A stretch of 64,000 nucleotides of DNA from Lenzites betulinus (lineage: Eukaryota; Basidiomycota; Agaricomycetes; Polyporales; Polyporaceae), in assembly GCA_022264855.1 (NCBI GenBank), contig JABYQU010000024.1, positions 62,001-126,000 on the forward strand, in the 5' to 3' direction. Both the position numbers and the translations under genes were made by a program. The notes below the pieces were generated by a model that was not told where the DNA came from, did no database searches, and saw only the letters and a program-made list of their open reading frames with translations. Shown here piece by piece: positions 1 through 11,640 of this stretch (positions are counted from its first letter, which is position 1; every line of letters starts with the position of its first letter).

Positions 1-57
1 AAGGTATTGTTGAAAGACATACATCGGGAGATACAAGGCTCACGTTTCCTCGTTTAG

Positions 58-1894
58 TATGATCGCATTGACCCAGCAGAGGTTCAATTGCTCAAGGACG
101 AGATTACGCAACTGCAAGCCAAGAACGCGGAGCTGGAATCTACGATCGAGGCTCAGAAGACAGAGATCGCTGCTCAAGTACAAAGGGTACGTGTCCGCAG
201 TTAGGCAAGCATGAAGTCATTATGCTCATCCTGTTCTCAGATTCATGTACTCGAGGAGGCCCATACTCGCCTGAAGACCATCAACAAGGACAACAACCAG
301 AAGGCTAAGACGCGTTTCGAGCGAGAAGGTGCAGAGATTCAGCGTCTCAACCAGCTCGCCACGGAGCTCCAGGCCCAAGTCGATGCGCTGACCAAGGAGC
401 TCGAGGAGGCGAAGGCGCATTCCGAAGCTGCGGCTGCATCTGGCGCGCCCGTCGACCCCGCATTCGCTCAGGAGTTAGAAGCCTTGCGCACAGAGAAGGC
501 TAACCTTGAGCATCTTCTCGCGGAAGAGAAGGCGGCCCACCTTGTCGCTACTGCACAAGTCGGCGAACAGACCTCATCATTCGTAAGTCATTCCAAGAGG
601 TCTTCTGGCTTCGAGCTGACGATCAATCGCAGGAGGAGATCCGCGCGGAGCGTGACCGTCTTCTCTCTGAGAAGGCTTCAGGCGCCGCTTTCACGGGCGA
701 GATCCCTGCTGACGTTGCCGCCGCCCAAAGCCAATGGGAAGCAGAGAAGGTAGAGCTGGTGAAGGCCCGAGAAGAAGCCGCGGCTCGTGCGGAGGTTAGT
801 CGTTCGACGCGTTGTTCCAGACGACCTGTCTAACCTAGTTCAACTCAGGCCCTCAAGGAGGAAGTCTCCAAGACTAACGAGGAGATCCGGAGCATTCGTC
901 TCGCTACGGTGCGCTTGACAATCTCACCATTCACTCATACACCAACTCATAAACGTTGCAGGAGAAGTACCAGGCTCGCATATCCGACCTCATCAAGGCT
1001 CGCATCGCCGACAAGGAGCGTGCAGCACAGGACCAGCTCGCTGCTGTCGCCGAAGCGGTCGAGAAGCTGCGTAGCGAGCTACAAGCTTCCTCTTCCCCAG
1101 CTGCCTCGGAGGAGATCATCCGCAAGCACGCGGAGGAGCTGCGCGCGCTGGAGGAGCGTCTGGTCAAGAAGCACGAGGAGGACCTCAAGGCGGCCGTAGC
1201 GGCCGCTGCGAAGGCCGCGGGCGCCGCCGCCCTCCCTGCAGACACGCAGGCCGCGATCGACGCCGCGCTCACCGCGTACAAGAAGGAGATGGAGGAGAAC
1301 CACGCGAAGGAGATCGCCGACGCCGTCGAGCGCGGCCGCAAGGAAGCCGCCGCGCGCTCCAAGCTCAAGGACGCGCAGCTCGTGCGCGCGCAGGCCAAGG
1401 TCAAGGAGCTCGAGGCGAAGATCCTGGCGAGCGAGGGCAACGCGCCTCCCGCCGCTGCTTCCACCTCCGCCCAGCCTCCCACCCCTACCACCGCTACCGC
1501 TCCCATCGTTGAGGCCCCTTCGACATCCGCCCCTCCGGCTGCGCCTCCTGCTGCTAACGCTGCGGGCGCGCCTGGCAGGGCCGGCCTCCCCGCGAAGCCC
1601 CCCGGCGCAGGCCCTAGCGCAGGCCCCCGCCCCCCCGCTGGACGCGGCCGCGGCGCACCCGCCAACAGGGGCCTCACCATCCGTGGCGCCGCCCCAGGAG
1701 CCGCAGGACGTGGTGCGGGTGCTGCAGCTGCAGCGGCCGCCGCCGCCGCGGGCACCGCAGGAGTAGCGAAGCGCACGCGCGAGGGCGACGCGGGCGGGGA
1801 CGACACCGCCGCGAAGCGGCTGAAGCAGGGCGAGGGCGTCAAGACGTCTGCGCCCGTGCAGCTCCGTCGAGATCGCGTCCCGCCTCCGCCGTAA
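58..1894 (+). CDS. Mlp1/Tpr-type nuclear basket nucleoporin, 3' part of the gene
   Basis: This is the C-terminal part of a very long coiled-coil nucleoporin of the Mlp1/Tpr family, which forms the nuclear basket of the pore and acts in mRNA quality control and export. The gene runs in from the left edge, so the start is missing. Exons I see are 58-186, 241-582, 633-794, 849-908 and 962-1894, with GT-AG introns of about 50 bp. The protein is almost all heptad coiled coil rich in E, K, A and Q, with no membrane segment. It then changes into a low-complexity A/P/G/R tail that contains RGRG and RG repeats, a run of nine alanines, and a basic KRTR/KRLK end that may bind RNA or act as a nuclear signal. 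The switch from coiled coil to a disordered basic tail is typical of Tpr. The call rests on architecture more than on a unique motif, so another giant coiled-coil protein is possible. Confidence 0.75.
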
Positions 1895-2742
1895 CGCCGT
1901 CCGCATAGACTGTGAATCGCCCGCCTATAACTAGCTCTGACCCCGTTTGTTTTGTCCGCGTACGCTGTCCATCATTGTATTTCTAGTATCTTGCAACATC
2001 TGTTCCCTATTCATGCTATAATATTTGCTGCCGCCGCTAGATTGCGGCCGCCTTCTCTTGTACACCCGTCTGGGCGAAGACTTGTGAGGTTGTCAGTACT
2101 TTCAGAGTACTCATCAATGCGACATTCTTCGTTCGTCAAAGCTTCACGCATACAGCCCGAGGATGGTCGCAGACCGCGCAAAACGCTTCGTTAACATTCA
2201 GGGGACGGGGCGTAACGGTAACTACATGAGCATCAGCGTAATCAGAGCGTAAGCGTAAGCCGGTTCAGAGTCGGGGAGAGAGGAGAGCCAGGAGCCGGTC
2301 GTGAGGGGTCCGTGACGGATCGTGCTACGTGACGTGCGGGGCGGGGAGCGTCGATAGATACTGCAATAACGCGAAAGCACTGGCGGGACGGAACATAGAT
2401 AGCGACGATGGGAGATGCAGGCAGGACGGACAAGGGGAAGTGCGGGTTAGGCTGGGGTGTCATGATATGGGAGGGGGAGGGGGATGCAATGCAGCAACTG
2501 TCAACAGGTAAATGCGCAAATGATAATGGGGAGGGTCATGGTGAATGAGGATGTGCAGGAATGCCGAATGGGATGGAGAGCGAAGCAAGGTGTACTATAT
2601 GCAGCAGAACCGGGAGAACGAAAATGGGATGAGATGAGATGAGGATGTTATGTTATATGTATGTGCACCATAATAGGTTGAACTTAAGAGTCCGGACGAA
2701 ATGGGGATGCGAAGTGGCGAGCGCACGACGGGGGGCGGAGGC
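1895..2742. other. convergent intergenic region, 3' UTRs
   Basis: This 850-bp stretch lies between two converging genes. It is purine-rich on the + strand from about 2260 to 2720 (for example GGGAGGGGGAGGGGG near 2468). I see no gene or structured RNA. It most likely holds the two 3' UTRs. Confidence 0.6.
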
Positions 2743-5700
2743 TCAAACCCAGACTGGCTTCGCGCTCCGAGCATTCGGTTTGCCGGTCACGATCGCCTTG
2801 AACGCCTTGCGCACCACCGCAATCGTGTTCTTGTTCTCGATCGTGGTGGCAGCGGCACCAACGGCGGGAGTGCTGAACGCGCCGAACTCGTCCACAGACG
2901 ACGTGCGGCGGAGGTCGTCGCTCGACACGGGCGGGGGCATCGGACGGCGGCCCGCAGTGAAGAACTTCTGGCTGCGCTTTGCCATGGATGAGTGCGGGCG
3001 GGCGACGTTACTGACGGGAGCGATGCAGTCCGACTGGTAGCCCTTGCCGTTGCGCTTCACGCCGGTCGTGGACATCAGGAACCTGCGCACGAGTCAGCCC
3101 ATGTGTTTCTACTAGTGAGGGTGGGCACGAGCGGACTGACCTGTCGTACACGCCCTCGAGATGGCGCTTGGCGGGCGTGTCCATCGTGACCGTTGTCCGC
3201 GCCGGGCGCGCGGGGTAGGGCTCGACGTGTAGCGGCGACGCCGTCAGCTCGTCCTTTGCGCGCGGCGGCGTCAGGCGCGGCTCCTCATCGTCGATCGTGG
3301 CCCTCTGCGGCGGCGTCGTCCTGATGAACAGGCTCCTGTCCACCATTGTAGACAGCCGCGGCATCGGCGTCGGCTGCGCCACTGGAGAACAGTCCATACG
3401 AATGTCAGCATCTTGTCCGCCACGCAGATCACAATGATGGAAAGGGGCAAGCGAAGAACGGCGACTTACAGCGCTCCAGCTCGAACTCAAGCTTCGTGAT
3501 CGGCGTGATTGGCCGTGCGAGGTCGTTCTGCGACTTGGACTTCTCCCGCCGCTTTGACGGCGAGAGGTCCAGCAGCTCCAAACTAGGCTTCGCCTTCTCG
3601 CGCGTCATCTCGGGGGAGCGCGTGACGACCGTCGCGCGCCGTCTCCGCGAGGGAGTCTCTGGCACTGCGAGCGACGTTCCGGCAGCAGCGGGCGAACGCA
3701 ACTGATCGTCGTCGTGCGAAACACGGCTGGGCTGTTCAGACGGGATCGTCGGCAGGCTGTGGTCCGCAAAGTTCATCGTGTTGAGGAAAGACGGGCTCGG
3801 GAGCGGGGACATCGATGGCGACATCGACGAGCTGCGGTCGTATGTTGACCCGTCGTCGTACTCTTGAGCGAAAATCTGGTTCGCTGGCAGAATCTTGCGC
3901 GGTACACGGTTGGCACGCGCAGAGCGGTTCTGGTACGAGGAGCGCCGTGAGACGGGGGCGATAGGGAGCGGCGGAAGAGGGCCAGAGCTTGCTGAGCTCG
4001 ATGCTGCAAAGTTCTGGCGCGCTTCGTCGATGACCTCTGCATCATGGCCGGCTTATCAGCTGCGTACAACCATGGCCGAAGACGATTGGCACTCACTCTC
4101 GACATTCTGAATCCAGATCGTCATCCGGTCTACTCCAGCATCTGCGGCCTTTTGTTCGTTGCGCACTTTAGGATGAGGCAGGACGAGTTAGCCATGATGG
4201 GATTCTTGTGACCGCCGTGATACAAGACAAAGGATAACTCACCCTTCGCGATAAGCTCCTCGTCCTCCCAAGACGCACGCGCACTCAAGCTCATGCGGGA
4301 CTCGTCCTCCTCGTCCGCGTCGTTTGAGCCAAGCGTCAGCGCGGGTGTTGAGCGGCCCAAAAGCTGCGTCGAGGACTTGTACAATCGCACAGCGCCGTCT
4401 GCGCATACATACCAATTAGGAGGAGACACACAGAATGAAAGAAAAGCACGCACTCATAGACATGCGGAGACTCTGCTTGAGCACGTTGATGCCGGACTCG
4501 TTCGCGGTTGTGTTGACATGAGAGTAGCTGTCAATCGGTGACTCGACCAACTGTGACGGCTCTGAGCGCAGTCAAAGTTAGCATTCGTTCAGGTCCCCAA
4601 GATATGAAAACGTAACACGTACCTTCAAACAAGGGGCTGAGAGGTGTCGCGGGCAACGCGCTCCCAGTGGGCGACAACGGCGGGCCGACGCTGATCTTCG
4701 GGAGGAAGTACTCTCGCTCGCGCTCCTGCGGCTGGGATCGTTCCCGCACCCGTTCCCTCTCCCGCTCTCGTTCTCGTTCTCGTTCTCGTTCTCGCGAACG
4801 TTCGACGCTCGCAAGACGTGCCCGCTCCCAGTATTCGTGCTCTCGCTCCTCGCGCTCAACCCGCGCGCGCTCTTCTTGTTCCCGCTCCCGCTCACGTTCC
4901 TCCTCAGCCTCGCGCAACCGCTCCTTCACACGCTCCATCTCCTTCAGCCGCTCTCGCTCCCGCTCCCACTCCTTCATGCGCACCCGCACCGAGTCTTTGC
5001 TCGTGTCTGCGACCACCGCGCCCTCACCGCTCAAATCCGCCTTGCTCTGGGCTTTGACATCGCGTGTGCTGCGTTCAGCCTTCACGGCGCGCTTCGTGGC
5101 ACCCAGCGGCGGCGCGAATACGTTCTCATCCTGCCTCCGTGCACTCGTCACGTCGCGCAGGATCTGGCTTCGGCGACGGTCCTTTGTATCGCGCTCGCGC
5201 CCGTTCTCCTTGTCGGCGGACGCGTTCTCCTTGGACGGTCGAATACGTAGTGTTGCTGGCGCCAGCGCCGCCTTTGTTTGCACGGGGGAGGACGGCGGGG
5301 AGGGCGAGCGTGGGCCGAGCGGCTTGCGAGTCGTTCGTGCCGTCTTGGCTCCTGGGACAACGTTCTCCTTCGCTGAGGCGCTTGGGGATGACGTGGCTGC
5401 AGAAGCAATGGGGGCCATGGGGGCAGAGTGCTTTACGGGCGAGAGGGGAGAGAACTCCGTCAAAGCAGCATTCTGGCGTTTCACCTGTGTGACACCGCGC
5501 GCGGCAGGGGCTACGAAGAATCAGTGAGTTAATGAGAGGATGCGTACTTCGTGAACGCAGCACACCTGTGAAGACTTGAAGCTTAGGCTGAGACTGCGAG
5601 CGCGAATGACCGGGGCGTGCGGGAGCGCTGTCCTCTACGTCTCGGTTGCCAGCTTGCATGTTCTCCTTTCCGGATACGGTAGCGAACTTGACTCTGTCCT

Positions 5701-7112
5701 TCCCCTTCTCAGGCTTGACACGCTCCTTCTCTTTCTCCTTGTTCGCGCGCGACGACCATGGCGGAATGACATCGAGCAGCTTTGACACTTCCTTGTCAAG
5801 GATAAGCGAGGATGTGCGCGAGTGAGACACGCTCGTGGATTTTCCTGAGTATAGTGGTCAGTTGCATCTCAACGCATGTCTCAATCACGTCACTTACGAT
5901 GGGAGGACGCAGAGTCTGCACCCGCAGTCCAGTACGGGTCCATCATCGCATCGCTCGCTGTGCACCGCAAGTCCGCATTCGGGAGAATCATCCGCCGGAG
6001 GAGCTTCTCTGCAGACTTGCTCATGCGCCACGCCCCGACCCACTTGCCGCGCAATGTGCGCGCCCAGTATTTCTCAAGGTCGTCCTTGGTGGCAAATGTC
6101 TCGCCCTCGGCGTGCTCGAACGGTGTGCGGCCAATGAGGATCTCGAAGAACGTCACGCCGAGCGACCACACGTCCGACTTGCGCGTGTCATGCGGGAGTC
6201 CCCGCGCGCGTTCCGGGGAGAGGTACTGTGGGGGTCCTATGAGCGAGTGCTCAAAGCAGAGAAGGAGAAAATAACCTCAGGGGTGCCATAGGAGAGGTTG
6301 CTGTGGAATGCTTCGGAAGACCCGACCTCGTACCGCTCTGCGAAACCAAAGTCAACCAGCACGGGGACATCCTCGTTCGAGAGGAGGATGTTCGCGGGCC
6401 TGTCTCTGTCAGCAATGCACGTCGAAGCGTTCCAGGGAAAGCCAGGACATACTTGATGTCGTTGTGCACGACGCCGTGCTTGTGAAGGAATTCAACGCCG
6501 GAGAGAAGCGAGCGGAACCATTCCCTCGCGTGCGGTTCGGAGACCTCGACGGTGATGAGGCGGGGATGGTATGCCCTACCGGAAGGGAACCACGGGAGTG
6601 CCAATTTAGTGCAGTTCGGGCAGCGGGGAAAAGCGAAGGGAGCTTACATTGTGATAAGAGCGTATGAAGGGGTGATGATGAAGGAGTAGAAGGGGATGAT
6701 GGAGGGGTGGGGTTCATGTTTCAGCGAGCGAACGACTTTCATCTCATTCCATCTGAGAAGCGTTTCGAGCGTGAACATTGCATAAAGCAAGTGCGTGTCA
6801 GGAAGATACATACAGTGACCTGACTCTTGCTGCGGTGGTCGACGTCTTCGACCTATGTACGAGCTTGACCGCAATCTTGGTCTCTTGTAGCTGCTCTCCC
6901 GACGAAGACTTAGGACGGCATAGCCAAACACTACCCCAGTTTCCGAAACCAATCTATGAATCATGGTACGCGGTTAGTCACGCTGCATACGCCGGTGACC
7001 TACTGCACGGGCGACTGACTTCTTCAATGAATTGCAGTCTGTCAGCTAGAACTTGGTCAGAGATGGAAAAGATGTCTGTCGCCTCTTGCGGCGGCTGCGG
7101 TGGAGGGATCAT
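2743..7112 (-). CDS. large serine/threonine protein kinase with long disordered C-terminal extension
   Basis: The ATG at 7112 starts a protein of roughly 1,190 aa spread over about 14 exons (first exon 7112-7020; kinase exons also at 6399-6276 and 6225-5898; a long exon at 5510-4623). The kinase domain fills about residues 25-330. The glycine loop reads [10 protein letters not shown], the ATP-binding lysine lies in IAVKLV, the catalytic loop reads HNDIKPANILL, the magnesium motif is VDFGF, and the activation segment ends in GTPEYLSPE. The catalytic loop has HND where most kinases have HRD, so it is a non-RD kinase, but the catalytic Asp, Lys and Asn are present. The long tail is disordered and basic. 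It contains many SP/TP sites and a charged helix of R-E repeats (4640-5000) encoded by a CG-TTCT-type microsatellite on the opposite strand. The last 60 residues, rich in R, K and P, look like a small conserved block. I do not recognise a named subfamily. The gene is convergent with the nucleoporin gene. Confidence 0.85.
4740..4800. repeat. Arg-Glu coding microsatellite inside the kinase gene
   Basis: The + strand shows repeated CGTTCT/CGCTCT hexamers. On the minus strand these encode alternating R and E in the kinase tail. The reading frame is kept, so length changes here would alter a charged helix without breaking the gene. Confidence 0.8.
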
Positions 7113-8746
7113 GGTGGCGGAATGGCGGGCAACTAGTTGTACAGGATAGAGGGCGGAAAGGGGAGAAGGGGGAGGGGGACCTGGCGCGACACGGCGGGGA
7201 GAAGGAGGTTCAAAGCGAGAGCATCAGGATGTTGAAGGGCTCGCTTAACGAGAGAGTCGAACATGGGCGTGAGAAGGGAAGCGGCTCACACGAGGCTCTG
7301 TCGCGTCGCGTCTCGCCTACGCGCCCGTCCAAGTCGCGTCCTCCCAGGAACCGCTCACGCCACCGCGTTCCCGCCTGCCTATTCCGGCCCTTCGTCCGAA
7401 ACAGTTTCTCGTCCCGTCCTTGTCCTCAGATCCTCGCTGGCCACACAACAACCTCTTACGCGTTCAAGTCATTGTGTTCACAACGCTTGAAGGTCGACGC
7501 CAGAGCTGCACAAGAGCAGCGAGCGCGGTTGTCATGCAGAGTGACACCAGTGATTATCCGTGGCATAATTGACGGGCGTCGCCGGGGGATCGGCTCCGTC
7601 AACGCGCGCTCGCCCGAGGCTCGAGTACCGCCGGAGCTCCGGACCCCATCTTGGGTTTATCGATCCCTCACGAGAGGCTTGGAGACGACTTACTCGGCTT
7701 GCTGAGAACTAGCTCCTTGAATTGGCTGAGGTCGTCTTGGAAAGCGGCAACGTTTTTTCAGTGGTAAGCAATATACAAAAGATGTCTCAGTATGAGTTAA
7801 AACAGCTATAGAGGGCGCAGTGGAGCTATACGAGGGGGAGAAGACTTGTCCTACGGAGGGCACGGCTAGCTTTATATCCTATCAAAAAAGATTCCCTTGT
7901 CGTAAGCACTCTCGACCGATGGCTTCCATAACATAACATTCGATCAGATTAGCTGGATTCGAAGCTTTTGTACATGAAAGTGATCATGTCCGAAGACAGT
8001 CCTTCGTGTCAAACTCTCGGGGCGTGAAGAGAACGCGAAACATAACGAAACCGGACGCGGAAGTGTGACTGAGCGAAGGAAACATAAGTATCTTCGGCGT
8101 TGAGAAGTTCGCGAACCTGTGTGACGCGTCGTGTGCTCAGCGCCACTATCGCGCTCTCGTGATCGTGATTCCGCCCTTTCTGGGCGAACCTCAAATAGTC
8201 GGTACTCATCCTTCTCTCTGCATGTGGCGTCTGACAGCGGCGCGTTGTTATGGGCTCCTCATTGATGCGTTATGTCTGCGATCCCTCGTTGGAAGTCAAG
8301 TACTAGTACTTCCTACGCGCGGCGAGGCTCCTATACCCCCTCCATTGGTTCCCGACGCCGTCCAGGATACACTCTTGCATAGCACCCTGCATCGACTTAC
8401 TCCCAGACTCACACAGGGAAACTACACACCTTGTTTGAGCGGGATTTCTGTTTGCCCTCTGCCCGCAGCCCATAAGGCCATAGCGGCCGATGTCAGCCGA
8501 GCAAGCTCACTTCCCGCCCGCAAGAACTCTAATTCGTCGTCATGATGCAGCTTCTCGTACTCAAATGCGGCCCCACGTGTTCTTCGCCCACACAACATAT
8601 GTCAAGCTCATCGGAGCCGCCATATTCTGCATCACATCCGGATAGAGCCAAGTGATAGACCCTCCTGCTTATAAGAGGTGCGCAAGTTTCACCACCGCGT
8701 AAGCACACCCTACTTTGACCTCCCTCGCGAATAACACGTCATGCAT
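7113..8746. other. 1.6-kb divergent intergenic region
   Basis: This lies between the kinase start and the start of the 205-aa protein. I see no coding exon with consistent splicing. The first 300 bp contain pyrimidine/purine-rich stretches, as expected for a fungal promoter. The rest shows nothing I can name. Confidence 0.5.
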
Positions 8747-9535
8747 ATGTCTGCAGCTCAGCTACCCACTAAACACGACGGGCCTCCTCCACTCTTCGCA
8801 TCCGGAGGCACGAAACGCACCATTCCGCGCGAGGTACGCTTTCATAATGGCAATTCGACTTACTTGCTTAGATATTCCGCGACACCAGTTCGACAATACC
8901 GGAGGCGGCCCTAACAAGCGGCCTACTGGCACTGTCGACCCATCAAACGTCCACGTCGAGCCTGCATTATCTGGCCCGGAGGAAGGATTCAAGGTAGCAT
9001 TTACCTTGCGCTGTAAGATCTCGATTGCTCACACCGTGGCTATAGAGAACGGGGCCAGACTGCAAGCAAGACGAACACGCCGCGGCTACGACCTCGAAGG
9101 ACACGCAGCAGGCTGCGTCTAACGAAGAAGTATGTTTCTCTGTACATTCGAGTGTATACCCGAGCTTTCTAATGCTGATGCCGGTGTTCGTAGGTCCTTT
9201 CAGACACGGAGACGGCCTATGGCGATTCTTCTCCCCTGCCCGACCCCGCAGCGCATCTTTCTGCGGCTTTCACGACATACATGCAAGGCGTCAGGATCGG
9301 AGTCGACATTAGCAACGCTCGTATCGCTCGTGGCCGTCTCGCCGTAGAGGCCCTCCCTGTATTCCTTAAACTGGCCGCGGACCGAGATGAAGACCGCAAG
9401 GCGCAGGGCCTACCTACGATGTTCTCACTAGAGGAGGCCCTCGACTACAAGAACTTCATTGCGTCTTGCATCTTCTGCCCTGATGGTATCACCCCAGAGA
9501 CCTTCGAGCCCCAGAGCCGCGAGTCCTCTTCTTGA
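8747..9535 (+). CDS. unrecognised 205-aa protein, family shared with the broken gene at 15194-16347
   Basis: I rebuilt four exons (8747-8833, 8889-8993, 9046-9129, 9194-9535) with GT-AG introns of 52-64 bp. All are in phase and give 205 aa. The N-terminal half is hydrophilic and likely disordered, with many P, G, T and E, and reads into a K/Q/E/S-rich linker. The C-terminal 100 residues are helical and contain the blocks GRLAVEALPVFLKLA and LDYKNFIASCIFCPDGITPE. No signal peptide or membrane segment is visible. No known enzyme motif is visible. The C-terminal blocks match a second, degenerate gene 6.5 kb away in the tRNA-bounded island, which shows that this is a real family. Function is unknown. 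The start is the first ATG that gives an open frame across all exons. Confidence 0.65.
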
Positions 9536-10277
9536 CCCCTCGCTTAGTCGCCGCTGATAGCCACTCGTTGTTTTCTTTCTGTAGCCGAAATACGAAGGCT
9601 CATGGGCCTGGAAGACAACACCCCGGAGTCGGATGATGTGCCCTCCTCCGCAGAAGACACAGTGTCGGCGCCCAGCTTGTAGATTCTCGAGGATTGCGAG
9701 CCCGTGCATATGCTCAAGCTGCACGTACCTGTGCTGGTGTAATCCGAGTCTCCTCGGTCCTCTCATCCCATGTATTATAATTCCCGGCGCTCAGCATAGC
9801 ATACATGTTGCTTCACTTGCACTCGCACAGGGAGAAGTGTGGTACATAACCACGGACACTTTGTCGCCTACACCGGCGGCCCGCGGCATTGACCAAGGGT
9901 GGCCGAAGACGAGTGGCCTGCTATGGCATTCTGAAAAATGCGTAAAGATAGACACATGGCACACTGACACAGGGAGGAGCTCAAAGCATTCGTTGGTATT
10001 GAAACACGTATATGATAGCGATACATAGGTATAATATTAAGCGGGTCGGCGGAGAAGCGAAGAGGGCGCTGGCCAATGCGAGGAGTGTAGCCCAGGACAC
10101 AGCAAATTATCCGGTGCTGCGCAATAGAGGGAGTCGATACTATAGGTTTTAAGCCCGACTTGTAAGAGAGAGTTTTGGATGCGCCATGAGGGCGACTTGT
10201 CTTCTGTGCGCTCACGGGAAGCGGCTTGTCTTGAACGGTGATGCGTATGAGGGGGCGCGTGAATGGAGGCGCGTGAT
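9536..10277. other. convergent intergenic region
   Basis: This holds the 3' ends of the 205-aa gene and the convergent membrane-protein gene. I see no additional gene. A 112-codon antisense frame over 9428-9766 overlaps the last exon of the real gene and is treated as a shadow. Confidence 0.5.
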
Positions 10278-10914
10278 TCATGAGCGCATGGTGAAGACGG
10301 CGATGACCACAACAGCGACCAGGAGGAGCGTGCCGAGGCCGAGCGCGTACAAGCACCGTCTTGCCCACTTGAGCTCCGCCCGTCGCATCGATGCGATCAT
10401 CTCCTCCCGTTCGTACTCGGGCTTCGTCGTCTCCCAATCCGCTGGCGCCTGGAGCGGCGAGAGCAGGATGAACGCGCCTGCGACCCAGAACAGAGGGAAC
10501 ACTGCAACGCGCGCTGGTCAGGACGTGTTCCTTGGTATGAGCCAGACAAAAGAACTCACGGAAGCCATACTTGAACAAATACATAGCAAGCGTCGGCTGG
10601 TCCGACACCGCCGAGTACGCAGGCGGCTCGATCGACATCTCGTACGACGGAGGAGCATCCTCGACGTCTATGGGCGCCGCCGCGCGCGCATCGTCGCGTC
10701 GGCTGTCGCGCGTCCCCGCCCGCCGCGACGCGCTGAAGAAGTCGTCGATCGCGTCCGAGGCAGTTTCGTCCACAGACGCGTTCGAGCGCGCCGCACGGGT
10801 ACGCGTGAGCGATGGCTGGGGGAGCTGGGCCTCAATGTCAAGCTCTGGGGTGGCCGCGCGGTGGAAGAGACCGAAGAAGGCGGGGCGAGTGGTGGACGTG
10901 GTTGAGACAGACAT
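10278..10914 (-). CDS. small fungal membrane protein with two transmembrane helices
   Basis: Two exons (10914-10560 and 10501-10278) separated by a 58-bp GT-AG intron encode 192 aa. The first 110 residues are polar and S/T/R/D-rich, with a short PPSYE / PPAYS proline cluster near 90-100 that resembles PPxY binding sites for WW domains. A first hydrophobic helix follows (LFPLFWVAGAFILL). Next comes an acidic and basic loop of about 40 residues (WETTKPEYEREEMIASMRR), then a second helix at the C-terminus (LYALGLGTLLLVAVVVIAVF) with only four residues after it. The order, a disordered N-terminus plus a hairpin of two helices, is common in uncharacterised fungal membrane proteins. The PPxY-like sites would fit an adaptor for a NEDD4/Rsp5 ubiquitin ligase, but that is inference. 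Confidence 0.75.
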
Positions 10915-11280
10915 CGTGAGTGGGTGGTGGGCGAGACCTGCTAAGTGATGCGAGAGGACTTGAGAGGCAAGGGGAGGTTGAAAGCGGGGGATGAGGAGGA
11001 CATGGTGCCAAAGTTGTGCGCGTATTATAGCTTTCTGCTGAAAAGCAATGGAGTTCAAGCGGATGGCCACAGTCGGCCGGCACTTGGGATGCATAGTATA
11101 ACTTCCCGATTGGGACAATGAACCAAAGCTGCGCAAGCAAGTACAAGCACATACAAGTGCTCCTCCTCATCCCCGCTACGCCTCCGCCTGTCCCGCTCAC
11201 GCATCTCCAAAAACGCAGCTAGACCTGTCTCTATTGTCGTATATCGTATTCTGACTATTACGTACGCTTACCAAGCAAAT
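10915..11280. other. upstream region of the membrane-protein gene
   Basis: This 366-bp stretch is the likely promoter of the gene to its left and the 3' flank of the truncated tRNA-Lys copy to its right. Positions 11262-11280 resemble the 3' flank of the intact tRNA-Lys gene near 18849-18866, at roughly 16 of 20 bases. Confidence 0.5.
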
Positions 11281-11317
11281 TAGAAGCCCACCGCGGGGGT
11301 CGAACCCGCAGCCTTGA
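11281..11317 (-). repeat. truncated tRNA-Lys 3' half, left direct repeat of the island
   Basis: These 37 bp are identical to 18867-18903. On the minus strand they are the end of the anticodon stem, the variable loop, the whole T arm, the 3' acceptor strand and the first bases after the tRNA. The 5' half of the tRNA is absent here, and the sequence diverges abruptly at 11318. This makes it a tRNA fragment, not a gene, and the left boundary of a 7.5-kb island. Confidence 0.85.
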
Positions 11318-11334
11318 CCCTACATCAGGAAATG

Positions 11335-11640
11335 TGGTTATCTCTGGATAGAGATAAGATCTCTGTGGCTCTGTCTGACTCTATGGCTCTATCCTGAGGA
11401 TCTGTCTCTGTGCAGAAATCCTGTACCCCCATACTCACCTTAATTGTCTCACCAATGGCTGTCCAGCATTGCAAACTCACATTTCTGTAAGTTGCTATGA
11501 GTCTGGCAAAGTGCGCAAAGTGCGCGTGAGCAGCCAGAAGCCCGTGGGAACTGCCTCTGTGGCTCTATCAAGCTTTGTACAGAGCCAGACAGAGACAGCC
11601 GGCTCTTGATAGAGACGGGCGTCTCTGTATATTAGGGGGG
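11335..11640. repeat. cluster of CTCTAT/ATAGAG inverted motifs at the island's left end
   Basis: The stretch contains many copies of GGCTCTATC, CTCTGT and their complements GATAGAG and ACAGAG. They include an inverted pair GCTCTATCAAG (about 11570) and CTTGATAGAG (about 11606). They could fold into several hairpins. No coding frame is seen. Confidence 0.6.

Noticed and set aside
931..1842. 303-codon antisense frame
   Set aside because: It mirrors the last nucleoporin exon, which has coherent splicing and a coiled-coil product. GC-rich sequence creates long antisense frames.
4667..5527. 286-codon + strand frame with SRSRSR repeats
   Set aside because: It is the antisense of the R-E repeat part of the kinase. 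Introns and phases support the minus strand.
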